From contig JAJDYK010000283.1 of NCBI GenBank assembly GCA_022825185.1, forward strand, positions 1 through 30,341: a DNA stretch of 30,341 nucleotides, given 5' to 3'. Shown here piece after piece: positions 1 to 7,355 of this stretch (positions are counted from its first letter, which is position 1; each line of letters opens with the position of its first letter). The position numbers were made by a program, and so were the translations under genes. The notes beneath the pieces were generated by a model. It saw only the letters and a program-made list of their open reading frames with translations. It was not told the DNA's origin and ran no database searches. Source of the DNA: Candidatus Latescibacterota bacterium (GTDB lineage Bacteria > Latescibacterota > UBA2968 > UBA8231).

Positions 1-1
1 G

Positions 2-1213
2 ATCGCTGATCTGATCGCGGTAGCAGATCTGGTCATTTGCCGGTCGGGCGCAGGAACCCTCACCGAGATGGCAGTTAGTGGGACCCCCACGCTGATTGTG
101 CCGCTGCCGACATCGGCCGAAGACCATCAGGCGCTGAACGCCCGAGAGATGGAGCGGATAGGGGCTGCTCAGGTGCTCTATCAGGAGGCGTTTTGGGACA
201 ACGCCTGCATCCACAGCGGACTGGACGGTGAGAAATTGGCGCACCAGGTGCTCTCGTTGTGCGTCGACGCGGAGCGGTTGCAGGCCATGAGCGCGGTCGC
301 CAAGACCATGCCCAAAACTAACAGCCTCGAACTGATTACGGCTGAGCTGGACAGCATCATCGCTGGGCAAGAGCCGCCCCCGTTGCGATTGGAGTCGCCT
401 CCGGTGAAAAAAAGCGGCTTGCCGACTGCACCTAACGCCTTGCTGCGCTGGGTGCAAGCGCGGGTCAAAGAGGTCGGGGGGGTGGAGGCAATGGAGCGCG
501 GCGAACTGGCTTATTTGCGCTATCAAGCCGATCGCCTGCTCACGTCTGAGGGTTGGTGCGAAATCCCGCTGGGGCGGCGCAATGTGGGCATCAAGCTCGT
601 TGCGGTCTTAGCCTACCAAGAGCGGCTGCCCTTGCTGCTGCACATCCTCACCGACCGCACTCCGACCGGGTGGATGCACCGTCTTTGCGGCGGCGACTTT
701 CGCCACGGAGGCATTATACGCCGCAATGTCGTCGAACACGGCTTGCGCGGCTTGGGAGCGACCGACGCGCAGACCCGAGCCGCACTGCTTAACGCGCTGT
801 CGGCCGATCCCTACTTTGAGGTGCGGGCGTGGGCGGCGCAGGCCCTCGGCGAGTTGTTTGCCGTCGATGGTGAGATCGAAAGCACGCTCTTTGCGGCCCT
901 CGACGATAGCTCGCCGGAAGTGGTCGTCCAGGCTCTGAGTGCCCTCGGGAAAATAAGTCGCAATCCCGATCTGCTAGCGCGGCTGCGTCGCTTTTATCTG
1001 CACTCGAACTGGCAGATTCGCGAGCAGGTCGTGCTGGTGTTGATCGAATTTTTGCAGCGCGGCGTCTTGGAGCCAACTCAATTGGAGCGCGACCTCGACC
1101 AAGTTTTGATTTCGATGCCTTATTTTAAGCCGGAGTTTCCCCTCGGTACGCACCTGCGCCAATTGGCCGATCTCGTGCGCGCCGACCAATCCCTAGCCAC
1201 TTCGCAGCGATGA
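2..1213 (+). CDS. murG: MurG C-terminal half fused to a HEAT-repeat domain (5' partial)
   Basis: The frame is open from base 2, so the gene is cut at its 5' end; 403 residues are visible. The first ~135 residues match the UDP-GlcNAc-binding C-terminal lobe of MurG, which adds GlcNAc to lipid I to make lipid II at the inner face of the membrane. Visible family signatures are CRSGAGTLTE, then PLPTSAEDHQALNA, the donor-nucleotide loop region. MurG normally ends soon after this lobe. Here a proline-rich linker (about nt 376-438) leads into ~250 further residues of helical repeats. These include phrases such as DPYFEVRAWAAQALGEL and SSPEVVVQALSALGKI, spaced like HEAT repeats. The stop codon overlaps the mraY start (ATGA). 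MurG identity is secure; the role of the HEAT part is unknown, and a protein-docking platform is only an inference. Confidence 0.85.
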   Translation: MADLIAVADLVICRSGAGTLTEMAVSGTPTLIVPLPTSAEDHQALNAREMERIGAAQVLYQEAFWDNACIHSGLDGEKLAHQVLSLCVDAERLQAMSAVAKTMPKTNSLELITAELDSIIAGQEPPPLRLESPPVKKSGLPTAPNALLRWVQARVKEVGGVEAMERGELAYLRYQADRLLTSEGWCEIPLGRRNVGIKLVAVLAYQERLPLLLHILTDRTPTGWMHRLCGGDFRHGGIIRRNVVEHGLRGLGATDAQTRAALLNALSADPYFEVRAWAAQALGELFAVDGEIESTLFAALDDSSPEVVVQALSALGKISRNPDLLARLRRFYLHSNWQIREQVVLVLIEFLQRGVLEPTQLERDLDQVLISMPYFKPEFPLGTHLRQLADLVRADQSLATSQR

Positions 1214-2316
1214 TTTACTACCTCGGAATTTACCTGCAAGATGTTGTCGAAGCCTTGTCGTTTTTGCGCTTGGTCGATTCGATCATCTTCCGCGCGCTCT
1301 GCGGCGCGATCACCTCGTTGATCCTCACCATTCTTTGCGGCGGGCGGGTCATTCTCTACTTCTACGGCCGCGGACACCGCGACATGCCCCGCGACTATCT
1401 CAACTTTGAAGCGGCTAGCAACCAAGCCAAAACCTACGGTGGTGGCCTAATCGTCGCCGCGATCTTGATCAGCGTCGGCTTGTGGTGTAAACTGCACAGC
1501 CTCTTCGTGCTGTTTTGCGTGGGAGCGATTGTCTGGTTTGCCGCGCTCGGTTGGACCGACGACTTCCTCAAGGTGCGCTATCGCTCTAGCGATCGCGGGC
1601 TGTCCGCGAAGGCCAAGTTGGCGCTGCAAGTAGCCTTTGGGATGGCGTTTGGCACCGCGTACATCACGCAAGCGCTCCCAGCCGAGGCTGCGGGTTTGGC
1701 GACTCAGCTTTATCTGCCCTTTTTCAAAAATCCGGTGCTCGATCTTTCGTGGGGCTATGTGCCTTTTATCGCCTTTACGGTGACGGCCATCTCCAACTCG
1801 GTCAATCTAGCCGACGGGATTGACGGCTTAGCTATTGTGCCGACCGCTTTTGTCGTGGCTGTCTTTGGGGTGTTTGCTTACGTGTCCAGCCACGCCGAGA
1901 TCGCGGAGTTTCTGATCTTTCCCTTTATGCCGGGCGTGGGGGAAGTTGCCATAATCTGCTCCATCGTCTTTGGGGCCTGCCTCGGCTTTTTGTGGTTCAA
2001 TTCCTATCCGGCCAACGTCATAATGGGCGATACCGGATCCATGGCGCTAGGCGGCTTGTTGGGCACGGTCGCCGTCTTGGTCAAACAGGAGTTCCTCTTC
2101 CTAATCGTCGGGGGGATTTTCGTCGGCGAGACCTTGTCGGTGGTGATTCAGGAAAAGATCGGCATCCGGTGGTTGGGGCGGCGCTTTTTTACCCGCTCGC
2201 CAATTCACCACCACTTCCAACAGCGAGGCTTGGCCGACACCAAGATCGTCATTCGCTTCTGGATCGTGGCTGGCATTTTGGCCCTATGCGGCTTGGCGAC
2301 GCTTAAAATTCGCTAG
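1210..2316 (+). CDS. mraY: Phospho-N-acetylmuramoyl-pentapeptide transferase (MraY)
   Basis: This 368-residue polytopic membrane enzyme transfers phospho-MurNAc-pentapeptide from UDP to undecaprenyl phosphate, making lipid I. Seen in sequence: the adjacent aspartates D117-D118 (GWTDDFLKV), NLADGIDGLA at 199-208, MGDTGSMALGG at 272-282 with D274, and the MraY-specific SPIHHHF at 330-336. About ten hydrophobic segments span the protein and the length is normal for the family. The first cytoplasmic loop is unusual: where most MraY proteins have a TPTMGG-type motif, this one reads NQAKTYGGG at 71-79. The start overlaps the murG-HEAT stop, so lipid I and lipid II synthases are translationally coupled. 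In the classical dcw cluster murD and ftsW lie between mraY and murG and the order is reversed, so this pair is rearranged or a second copy. Confidence 0.93.
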   Translation: MIYYLGIYLQDVVEALSFLRLVDSIIFRALCGAITSLILTILCGGRVILYFYGRGHRDMPRDYLNFEAASNQAKTYGGGLIVAAILISVGLWCKLHSLFVLFCVGAIVWFAALGWTDDFLKVRYRSSDRGLSAKAKLALQVAFGMAFGTAYITQALPAEAAGLATQLYLPFFKNPVLDLSWGYVPFIAFTVTAISNSVNLADGIDGLAIVPTAFVVAVFGVFAYVSSHAEIAEFLIFPFMPGVGEVAIICSIVFGACLGFLWFNSYPANVIMGDTGSMALGGLLGTVAVLVKQEFLFLIVGGIFVGETLSVVIQEKIGIRWLGRRFFTRSPIHHHFQQRGLADTKIVIRFWIVAGILALCGLATLKIR

Positions 2317-2786
2317 CTTGCTAAGAGGCCATAGGCGCAGAGGAGGACGATGGCTGCGCCTAGCAGGAGCGGCACGGAGACAGGAAGCGGTAGGGGCTGG
2401 CGGTGGACTTCGCACTGATAGCGGTCGTATTCTGCCGCCAAGATGCTGTAGCTGGAAACGAGTGCGACGATGAGGCCCGCGATGAAGCAGGTAATGACTA
2501 CAGGATCGGTCGAGAACGCGCGGGCGATGCTAGCGGCATAGGCACCGATGTTGAGCAGCAGGCGGCGCGTCTTTGTCAGCAAGCCGTAGAGTGCGAGTCC
2601 CGCGCAGAACGAGCCGACGACCAGCGCCGCGAAGATCGGCAGCCAGGCGCGCGCCCCAGAGAGCGCTAAGAGGCCCGTGCCAATGAGCAGGTGGAGCCAC
2701 ATCCCGACATAAGCGTAGAAGAAGGACGCGCGTCTAAATGGCGCGTGCCCCATTAGGTATTGGGCAAAGGTAATAGACTTGGGCAT
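2313..2786 (-). CDS. Hypothetical four-helix membrane protein
   Basis: I do not recognise a family. The 157-residue product has four clear hydrophobic segments at about 23-43, 48-70, 95-117 and 134-155, with basic patches (TKTRR at 71-75) between them, which fits an inner-membrane protein with both ends on the same side. Its TAG stop lies on the palindrome CTAG that also provides the TAG stop of mraY on the other strand, so the two convergent genes end on each other. The start lies 57 bp from the recG start, in a divergent arrangement. No strong Shine-Dalgarno is visible. The sustained hydrophobic pattern argues for a real gene; a shadow reading would not normally give four well-spaced helices. 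Confidence 0.6.
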   Translation of the reverse strand: MPKSITFAQYLMGHAPFRRASFFYAYVGMWLHLLIGTGLLALSGARAWLPIFAALVVGSFCAGLALYGLLTKTRRLLLNIGAYAASIARAFSTDPVVITCFIAGLIVALVSSYSILAAEYDRYQCEVHRQPLPLPVSVPLLLGAAIVLLCAYGLLAS

Positions 2787-2842
2787 GGCAATATGCGGCC
2801 AAAGATAGGCCTCGGCTCAGGTACGTCAACGCATGGTCAACC

Positions 2843-4846
2843 ATGGAAATTCTGTCCATCCCCATTGAAAAAGTCAAAGGCGTAGGGGCCAAACGCGCGT
2901 CTGCGCTCAAAGATGTAGAGATCCTGACGCTGGGTGATTTGTTGTACTACCTGCCGCGCCGCTACCTCGATCGCACGCAGATTTTGCCCATGGCCCGAGC
3001 ACCAATCGGCCAAGAAGTGACCCTCATCGGCCAAGTGCGTCAGACGCGCTTCATTCCCGGGCCGCGGCCCCGCTTCGTGATGGTGGTCGCCGACGAGACC
3101 GACGATATCACCTGTACCTTTTTTCAGGGGGGACGCTACTTGCAGCGCAACTTTGCCGTTGACGACGAATTGGCCATAAGCGGCAAGATCGATCTGTTCC
3201 AGGGGCGGCGGCAGATGGTGCATCCCGAGTACGAATTCATACACGGGGAGGAGCGGCTCCACACGGGCGTCGTTGTCCCACTCTATACGACTAGTGCCGA
3301 TATGAAGGAGCGCGGCCTGCGTAGCCGGGGATTCCGCCGCTTGATAAGCGAGGCACTGGAGACCTTTTCCGAGCGGATCGAAGACGATTTGCCCACAGCC
3401 TTGCGCCAGCGCTTGGGCCTTGCAGAGTTGGGCGCTAGTCTGCGCCAAGTGCATTTTCCCGCCAGCCTCGCCGAAGCGGAGCGCGCGCGGCAGCGCTTGG
3501 CCTTTGGCGAGCTTTTTGCCTTCCAACTGCGCTTGGCGCGGCGACGCAAAAAAAACCGCGAGCAGGCCGATGGCATCGCCTTCGCACCCAGCGCAAAACT
3601 GGTGCCGGCCCTGTGGGATTCGCTGCCGTTTGCCCCGACGCGCGCTCAACTCCGGGTCGTCGCCGAGATCACCGCGCAGATGCAGCGCCCCCAAGTTATG
3701 AATCGCCTCGTCCAAGGCGATGTCGGATCGGGCAAGACCTTGGTGGGCCTGAGCGCGATGCTGACGGCTGTGGAGAACGGCTATCAGGCGGCGATGATGG
3801 CCCCGACCGAGATCCTCGCCGAGCAGCACTTTTTTAACATTCAGGCACTCGTCGAGCCGCTCGGCCTGACGGTGGTTTTCCTCAAGGGTGCCCAGCGCAA
3901 GGCGCTCCGGCAGGAGCTGTTGACGGCCATTGAAAGCGGCGCGGCCCACATTGCGGTGGGCACTCACGCGTTGATTCAGGAGCAGGTGCAATTTGCCCGC
4001 TTGGGGCTGGCGGTCATCGACGAGCAGCACCGCTTTGGGGTCGTGCAGCGCGGCGCGCTCTACAAGAAGGGTTCGAAGCCTGACTTGCTGGTGATGACGG
4101 CTACGCCTATCCCTCGCACCTTGGCTTTGACTTTGTACGGCGAGTTAGATGTGTCGATTATTGACGAGTTGCCCCCTGGGCGCAAACCGATCCGCACGGC
4201 CCTGCGCGGCGAGGACCGCCGCGAGGCGATTTTTGAGTTTGCTGGCGATCAGGTGCGCCAAGGGCGGCAAGTGTACGTGGTTTATCCGCTGATTGAAGAG
4301 TCGGAAAAGATGGATTACAAATCCGCAGTCGAAGCCTACGAAGAGTTGCGCCACGGCCCGTTGGCCGACTTTGCCGTGGCCTTGCTGCACGGGCGCATGG
4401 CCGCCGAAGAAAAGGCCGCGGTCATGGAGGATTTTAAGCAGAATCGGGTTCAAGTCTTGGTCTGCACCACGGTCGTCGAGGTCGGCGTGGATGTGCCCAA
4501 TGCCACGGTGATGATTATCGAACACGCCGAGCGCTTTGGCTTGGCGCAGCTGCACCAGTTGCGCGGTCGCGTGGGGCGCGGCGGCGAGCAGTCGTTTTGC
4601 ATCCTCATCAGCTATGCCCATGCCGGGGCCGAGCTGGCGGATTCGCGCGAGCGGCTCCAGACTATGGAGCGCACCCAAGACGGCTTTGAGATTGCGGAAA
4701 AGGATTTGCAACTGCGCGGCCCCGGCGAGTTCTTTGGCGTGCGCCAGGCCGGGATGCCCACCTTTAAGGCGGCGGATTTGATTGCCGACGGGGCCTTGCT
4801 GCAAAGCGCGCGCGAAGAAGCCATGCGGATTGTAGATAGCGAATAG
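2843..4846 (+). CDS. recG: ATP-dependent DNA helicase RecG
   Basis: RecG is a monomeric branch-migrating helicase that remodels stalled forks and Holliday junctions. The 667-residue product is close to the usual ~690. It opens with a helix-hairpin-helix-like segment (VKGVGAKRASAL, 9-20) and the OB-fold wedge domain that grips the junction. Helicase motifs follow in order: Walker A GDVGSGKT at 292-299, the DEQH box at 393-396, TATPIPRT, then the second RecA lobe with LLHGRM, VCTTVVEVGVDVPNA and the arginine-finger motif HQLRGRVGRG. It ends with the expected TRG-like segment (LQLRGPGEFFGVRQ). All catalytic motifs are intact. It appears to be a single gene with no obvious partner; the preceding 57 bp separate it from a divergent membrane-protein gene. 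Confidence 0.96.
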   Translation: MEILSIPIEKVKGVGAKRASALKDVEILTLGDLLYYLPRRYLDRTQILPMARAPIGQEVTLIGQVRQTRFIPGPRPRFVMVVADETDDITCTFFQGGRYLQRNFAVDDELAISGKIDLFQGRRQMVHPEYEFIHGEERLHTGVVVPLYTTSADMKERGLRSRGFRRLISEALETFSERIEDDLPTALRQRLGLAELGASLRQVHFPASLAEAERARQRLAFGELFAFQLRLARRRKKNREQADGIAFAPSAKLVPALWDSLPFAPTRAQLRVVAEITAQMQRPQVMNRLVQGDVGSGKTLVGLSAMLTAVENGYQAAMMAPTEILAEQHFFNIQALVEPLGLTVVFLKGAQRKALRQELLTAIESGAAHIAVGTHALIQEQVQFARLGLAVIDEQHRFGVVQRGALYKKGSKPDLLVMTATPIPRTLALTLYGELDVSIIDELPPGRKPIRTALRGEDRREAIFEFAGDQVRQGRQVYVVYPLIEESEKMDYKSAVEAYEELRHGPLADFAVALLHGRMAAEEKAAVMEDFKQNRVQVLVCTTVVEVGVDVPNATVMIIEHAERFGLAQLHQLRGRVGRGGEQSFCILISYAHAGAELADSRERLQTMERTQDGFEIAEKDLQLRGPGEFFGVRQAGMPTFKAADLIADGALLQSAREEAMRIVDSE

Positions 4847-4859
4847 GACGTGCTATAGT
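4830..4859 (+). promoter_or_regulatory. Putative sigma70 promoter for the aminotransferase
   Basis: A TTGTAG box at 4830-4835 is separated by 18 bp from TATAGT at 4854-4859. TG at 4851-4852 gives an extended -10 (TGCTATAGT). The next start codon is at 4937. The -35 half overlaps the end of recG. This is motif matching only. Confidence 0.4.
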
Positions 4860-4936
4860 AATCCGCAGATAGACGCAGAACGGTATTGCCAAGACAAGCC
4901 GTCGCTCGAATCGTTCAACTCATTCAGGATAGCTAT

Positions 4937-6067
4937 ATGAAAAGCAAAAGTCTCATTCCGCCCGCGGATTTTGTCGGGCTCGACGCGGTGACTCATCTTT
5001 GCACGGGGGGCGAAGCTCCTTGGTTGAAAGGGCAGAGTGAGGTGTACGCGGAATTTGCTCAGTACAAAAGCGGCGGTGATCGCGGTCGGCGCGTCATCTA
5101 CGCTCGCGGCGAGCGCTGCCGCCAGCGCATGGGGCAGTTGTGGGGTGTTCCAGATGAGCGGATCGCCTTTACGCCGTCGGCGGCCGAGGGCATGGCTTGG
5201 CTGGCTCGGGGCTTGGACTGGCGGCCGGGCGACAACGTGGTCTCCACCAACTTGGAATTTCCCTCGGTGGCGTACAATTGGCGCAACGTGCGCCAGCAAG
5301 GGGTCGAACTGCGGCTGGTGCCGCATTGCGATTGGCTGGTGCGGGAGGAAGATCTGTTGGCCGCGGTTGATGAGCGCACGCGGGTCTTGGCCGTGAGTCA
5401 AGTCAGCTTTTATACGGGGCAAAATCTCGATGTCGAACAGTTGGCGGACGGGCTTGCCGGGCGCGACGTGCTCTTGGCGGTCGATGCGACGCACGCTGCG
5501 GGCGCAGTCGCCGTGCCGGCGGCGCGTACCGACTTGTGCGTTAGTTCGTGCTATAAGTGGCTGTTGGCGACGCATGGGGTTGCGCCGTGTTATCTGAGCC
5601 AACGGGCCGAGGCGCAAGTGCGCTCTACGGCTTTTGGCTGGCGCAACTTGGCGGTGTGGCCGGCGCAAGGGGCTGTACGCGCACCGGATGCTGACGAGAA
5701 GCCGATGCCCGATAAAATGGAGCCGGGCAATCCGGCTATGGTGGCGGTGCTGTATCTCGACTACGCTTTGGGGCGGCTATTGGACGTGGGGATTGAGCGG
5801 ATAGCGGAACACAACCGCGACTTGTCCGAACAAATTAGCGCCGGGCTGGAGCGTCTCGGGCGGCAGGTTATTTCGCCGAGCGAGCGGTCGCAGCGGTCGG
5901 GCAATACCTGTTTTGCGGACGACGATGCGCACGGGCTATGCGAGGCTCTCGCCGACCGAGGGGTGTTGGTGTGGGGGGAATATGGGCGGGTGCGGGTTTC
6001 GGGGCATTTGTATAATAACAGTGACGATGTGGAGCAGTTTCTAGCGGTTCTCGCCAAATTGGTATAG
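4937..6067 (+). CDS. Class V PLP-dependent aminotransferase (cysteine desulfurase/kynureninase-like fold)
   Basis: The product is a fold-type I PLP enzyme of the aminotransferase class V superfamily, 376 residues from the chosen ATG. Key visible residues are D183 in VDATHAAGA, the aspartate that pairs with the pyridine nitrogen, and K207 in SSCYKWLLA, the Schiff-base lysine. The N-terminal segment around FTPSAAEGMAWLARGL is the phosphate-binding region, and RVSGHLYNN near the end matches the C-terminal substrate-arginine region of the family. The frame is open upstream to a TTG at 4886, but ATG 4937 has AGGA seven bases before it, so I prefer it. The substrate cannot be read: kynureninase, isopenicillin-N epimerase-like and desulfurase-like members share these features. 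I see no evidence for a sulfur-carrier partner nearby. Confidence 0.85.
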   Translation: MKSKSLIPPADFVGLDAVTHLCTGGEAPWLKGQSEVYAEFAQYKSGGDRGRRVIYARGERCRQRMGQLWGVPDERIAFTPSAAEGMAWLARGLDWRPGDNVVSTNLEFPSVAYNWRNVRQQGVELRLVPHCDWLVREEDLLAAVDERTRVLAVSQVSFYTGQNLDVEQLADGLAGRDVLLAVDATHAAGAVAVPAARTDLCVSSCYKWLLATHGVAPCYLSQRAEAQVRSTAFGWRNLAVWPAQGAVRAPDADEKPMPDKMEPGNPAMVAVLYLDYALGRLLDVGIERIAEHNRDLSEQISAGLERLGRQVISPSERSQRSGNTCFADDDAHGLCEALADRGVLVWGEYGRVRVSGHLYNNSDDVEQFLAVLAKLV

Positions 6068-6068
6068 G

Positions 6069-6074
6069 TATAAT
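6069..6074 (+). promoter_or_regulatory. Consensus -10 box upstream of the Schlafen-domain gene
   Basis: A perfect TATAAT lies 58 bp before the ATG at 6133, directly after the aminotransferase stop. The matching -35 position (around 6047-6052, GTTCTC) is weak. Independent transcription of the next gene is therefore possible but not shown. Confidence 0.35.
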
Positions 6075-6132
6075 AGTGAGGTGAAAACGAGACACCTAGG
6101 CCGCTAAGAAGGTAAAAAGGAAAACGAAACAG

Positions 6133-7350
6133 ATGACTGTTGCTGACCTATCCCGCCGCATCCACCTCGGCGAGGACTCGACGTTGGAACTCAAGCGCGT
6201 CGTGCTGTCCGGCGACCGCGTCACCCGTCCGCATCGAAACGAGTTCGCCGATGAACTTGCCGCCTTTGCCAACAGCCGGGGCGGAACCCTTGTCTTGGGA
6301 GTAGAAGACGCGACCCGCGAGGTCTTGGGTATCCCTTTGGAGGGTTTGGATGCGGTCGAAGGTTGGGTGCGCGAAATCTGCAACGATTCGGTGAACCCCG
6401 CGCTCAGCGTTGACATACGCAAACTGGAATTGCCGGATGCCACTGGAACGCCCGTTCCGGTGATTTGCATCGACATTGCTCGCAGCCTATTCGTCCACAA
6501 GAGTCCGGGCGGCTACTTCCGTAGGATCGGCAGTTCAAAACGCGAAATGGCTGCCGAGTTTTTGGCGCGGCTCTTTCAAGAGCGCAGCCAGAGCCGCGTG
6601 ATCCGCTTCGACGAATCGGTTGTTCCTCGCACCTCGCCAGAGCACCTCGACGAGGAGCTGACGCGTCGGTTTCTCCGCGAAGACGCCGAGTTGACCGAGG
6701 ACACTTTGCACAAGCTCCGCATCGTCGCTGCCGATGAGGAAGAGATCGTACGCCTCACGCTTGCTGGCGTTTTGCTATGTACGCGGGAGCCGCAACAGTG
6801 GATGCCTCACGCATACATCCAAGCCGTCAGCTATGCAGGGGAGCGGACGGATGTCAACTATCAGACCGACGCCCGCGATATTGAAGGACCACTCGACGAG
6901 CAGGTTGCGGAAGCGTTGCACTTCGTGCGGCGGAACATGCTGGTGCGAGCGACCAAAGTAACGGCCCGGGTTGATCAGCCGCAGTTCAGCGAACGGGCCG
7001 TGTTTGAGGCACTCGTCAACGCCGTGGCGCATCGGGACTATTCGATGGGGGGTTCACGGGTGCGTCTGCACATGTTCGGAGACCGCCTTGAGCTATACGT
7101 CCCCGGTGCCTTGGCGAATACGCTCTCGCCAGATAGCTTGCACCTGCGGCAATCCAATCGCAATGAACTTATCGTGTCTCTGTTGGCGCGTTGTCCCGCA
7201 CCAGCCGGTCTTGGACGAACTCACTTGATGGACCGGCGCGGCGATGGGGTGCCAATTATCCGAGAGGAGTGCCAGCAGCTTGCGGGCCGTCTCCCCGAGT
7301 ACAGCCTGATTGACGACAGCGAGTTGCGGCTGGTGATTTGGGCGGCGTAG
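6133..7350 (+). CDS. Schlafen AlbA_2 domain protein with GHKL ATPase-like C-terminus
   Basis: The 405-residue protein has the architecture of the COG2865-type putative transcriptional regulators. The N-terminal Schlafen AlbA_2 domain (about 12-135) contains STLELKR at 16-22, ELAAFANSRGGTLVLGVED at 41-59 and GGYFRRIGSS at 126-135. The C-terminal HATPase_c_4-like domain carries the N-box EALVNAVAHRDY at 292-303 and a glycine box RRGDGVPII at 368-376. These features suggest nucleic-acid binding coupled to ATP binding. Relatives are annotated as regulators or RecG-like proteins, and some Schlafen-fold proteins act in phage or RNA defence. No defence partner is seen here, so the function is open. 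The region before the ATG is purine-rich with a weakly spaced AGGA. It converges with the aspartokinase gene, 5 bp away. Confidence 0.85.
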   Translation: MTVADLSRRIHLGEDSTLELKRVVLSGDRVTRPHRNEFADELAAFANSRGGTLVLGVEDATREVLGIPLEGLDAVEGWVREICNDSVNPALSVDIRKLELPDATGTPVPVICIDIARSLFVHKSPGGYFRRIGSSKREMAAEFLARLFQERSQSRVIRFDESVVPRTSPEHLDEELTRRFLREDAELTEDTLHKLRIVAADEEEIVRLTLAGVLLCTREPQQWMPHAYIQAVSYAGERTDVNYQTDARDIEGPLDEQVAEALHFVRRNMLVRATKVTARVDQPQFSERAVFEALVNAVAHRDYSMGGSRVRLHMFGDRLELYVPGALANTLSPDSLHLRQSNRNELIVSLLARCPAPAGLGRTHLMDRRGDGVPIIREECQQLAGRLPEYSLIDDSELRLVIWAA

Positions 7351-7355
7351 CCCGA

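Noticed and set aside
2837..4030. Long open reading frame on the minus strand opposite recG
   Set aside because: It lies wholly opposite conserved RecG motifs, its protein is low-complexity and rich in His/Gln/Arg, and high GC readily opens such frames.
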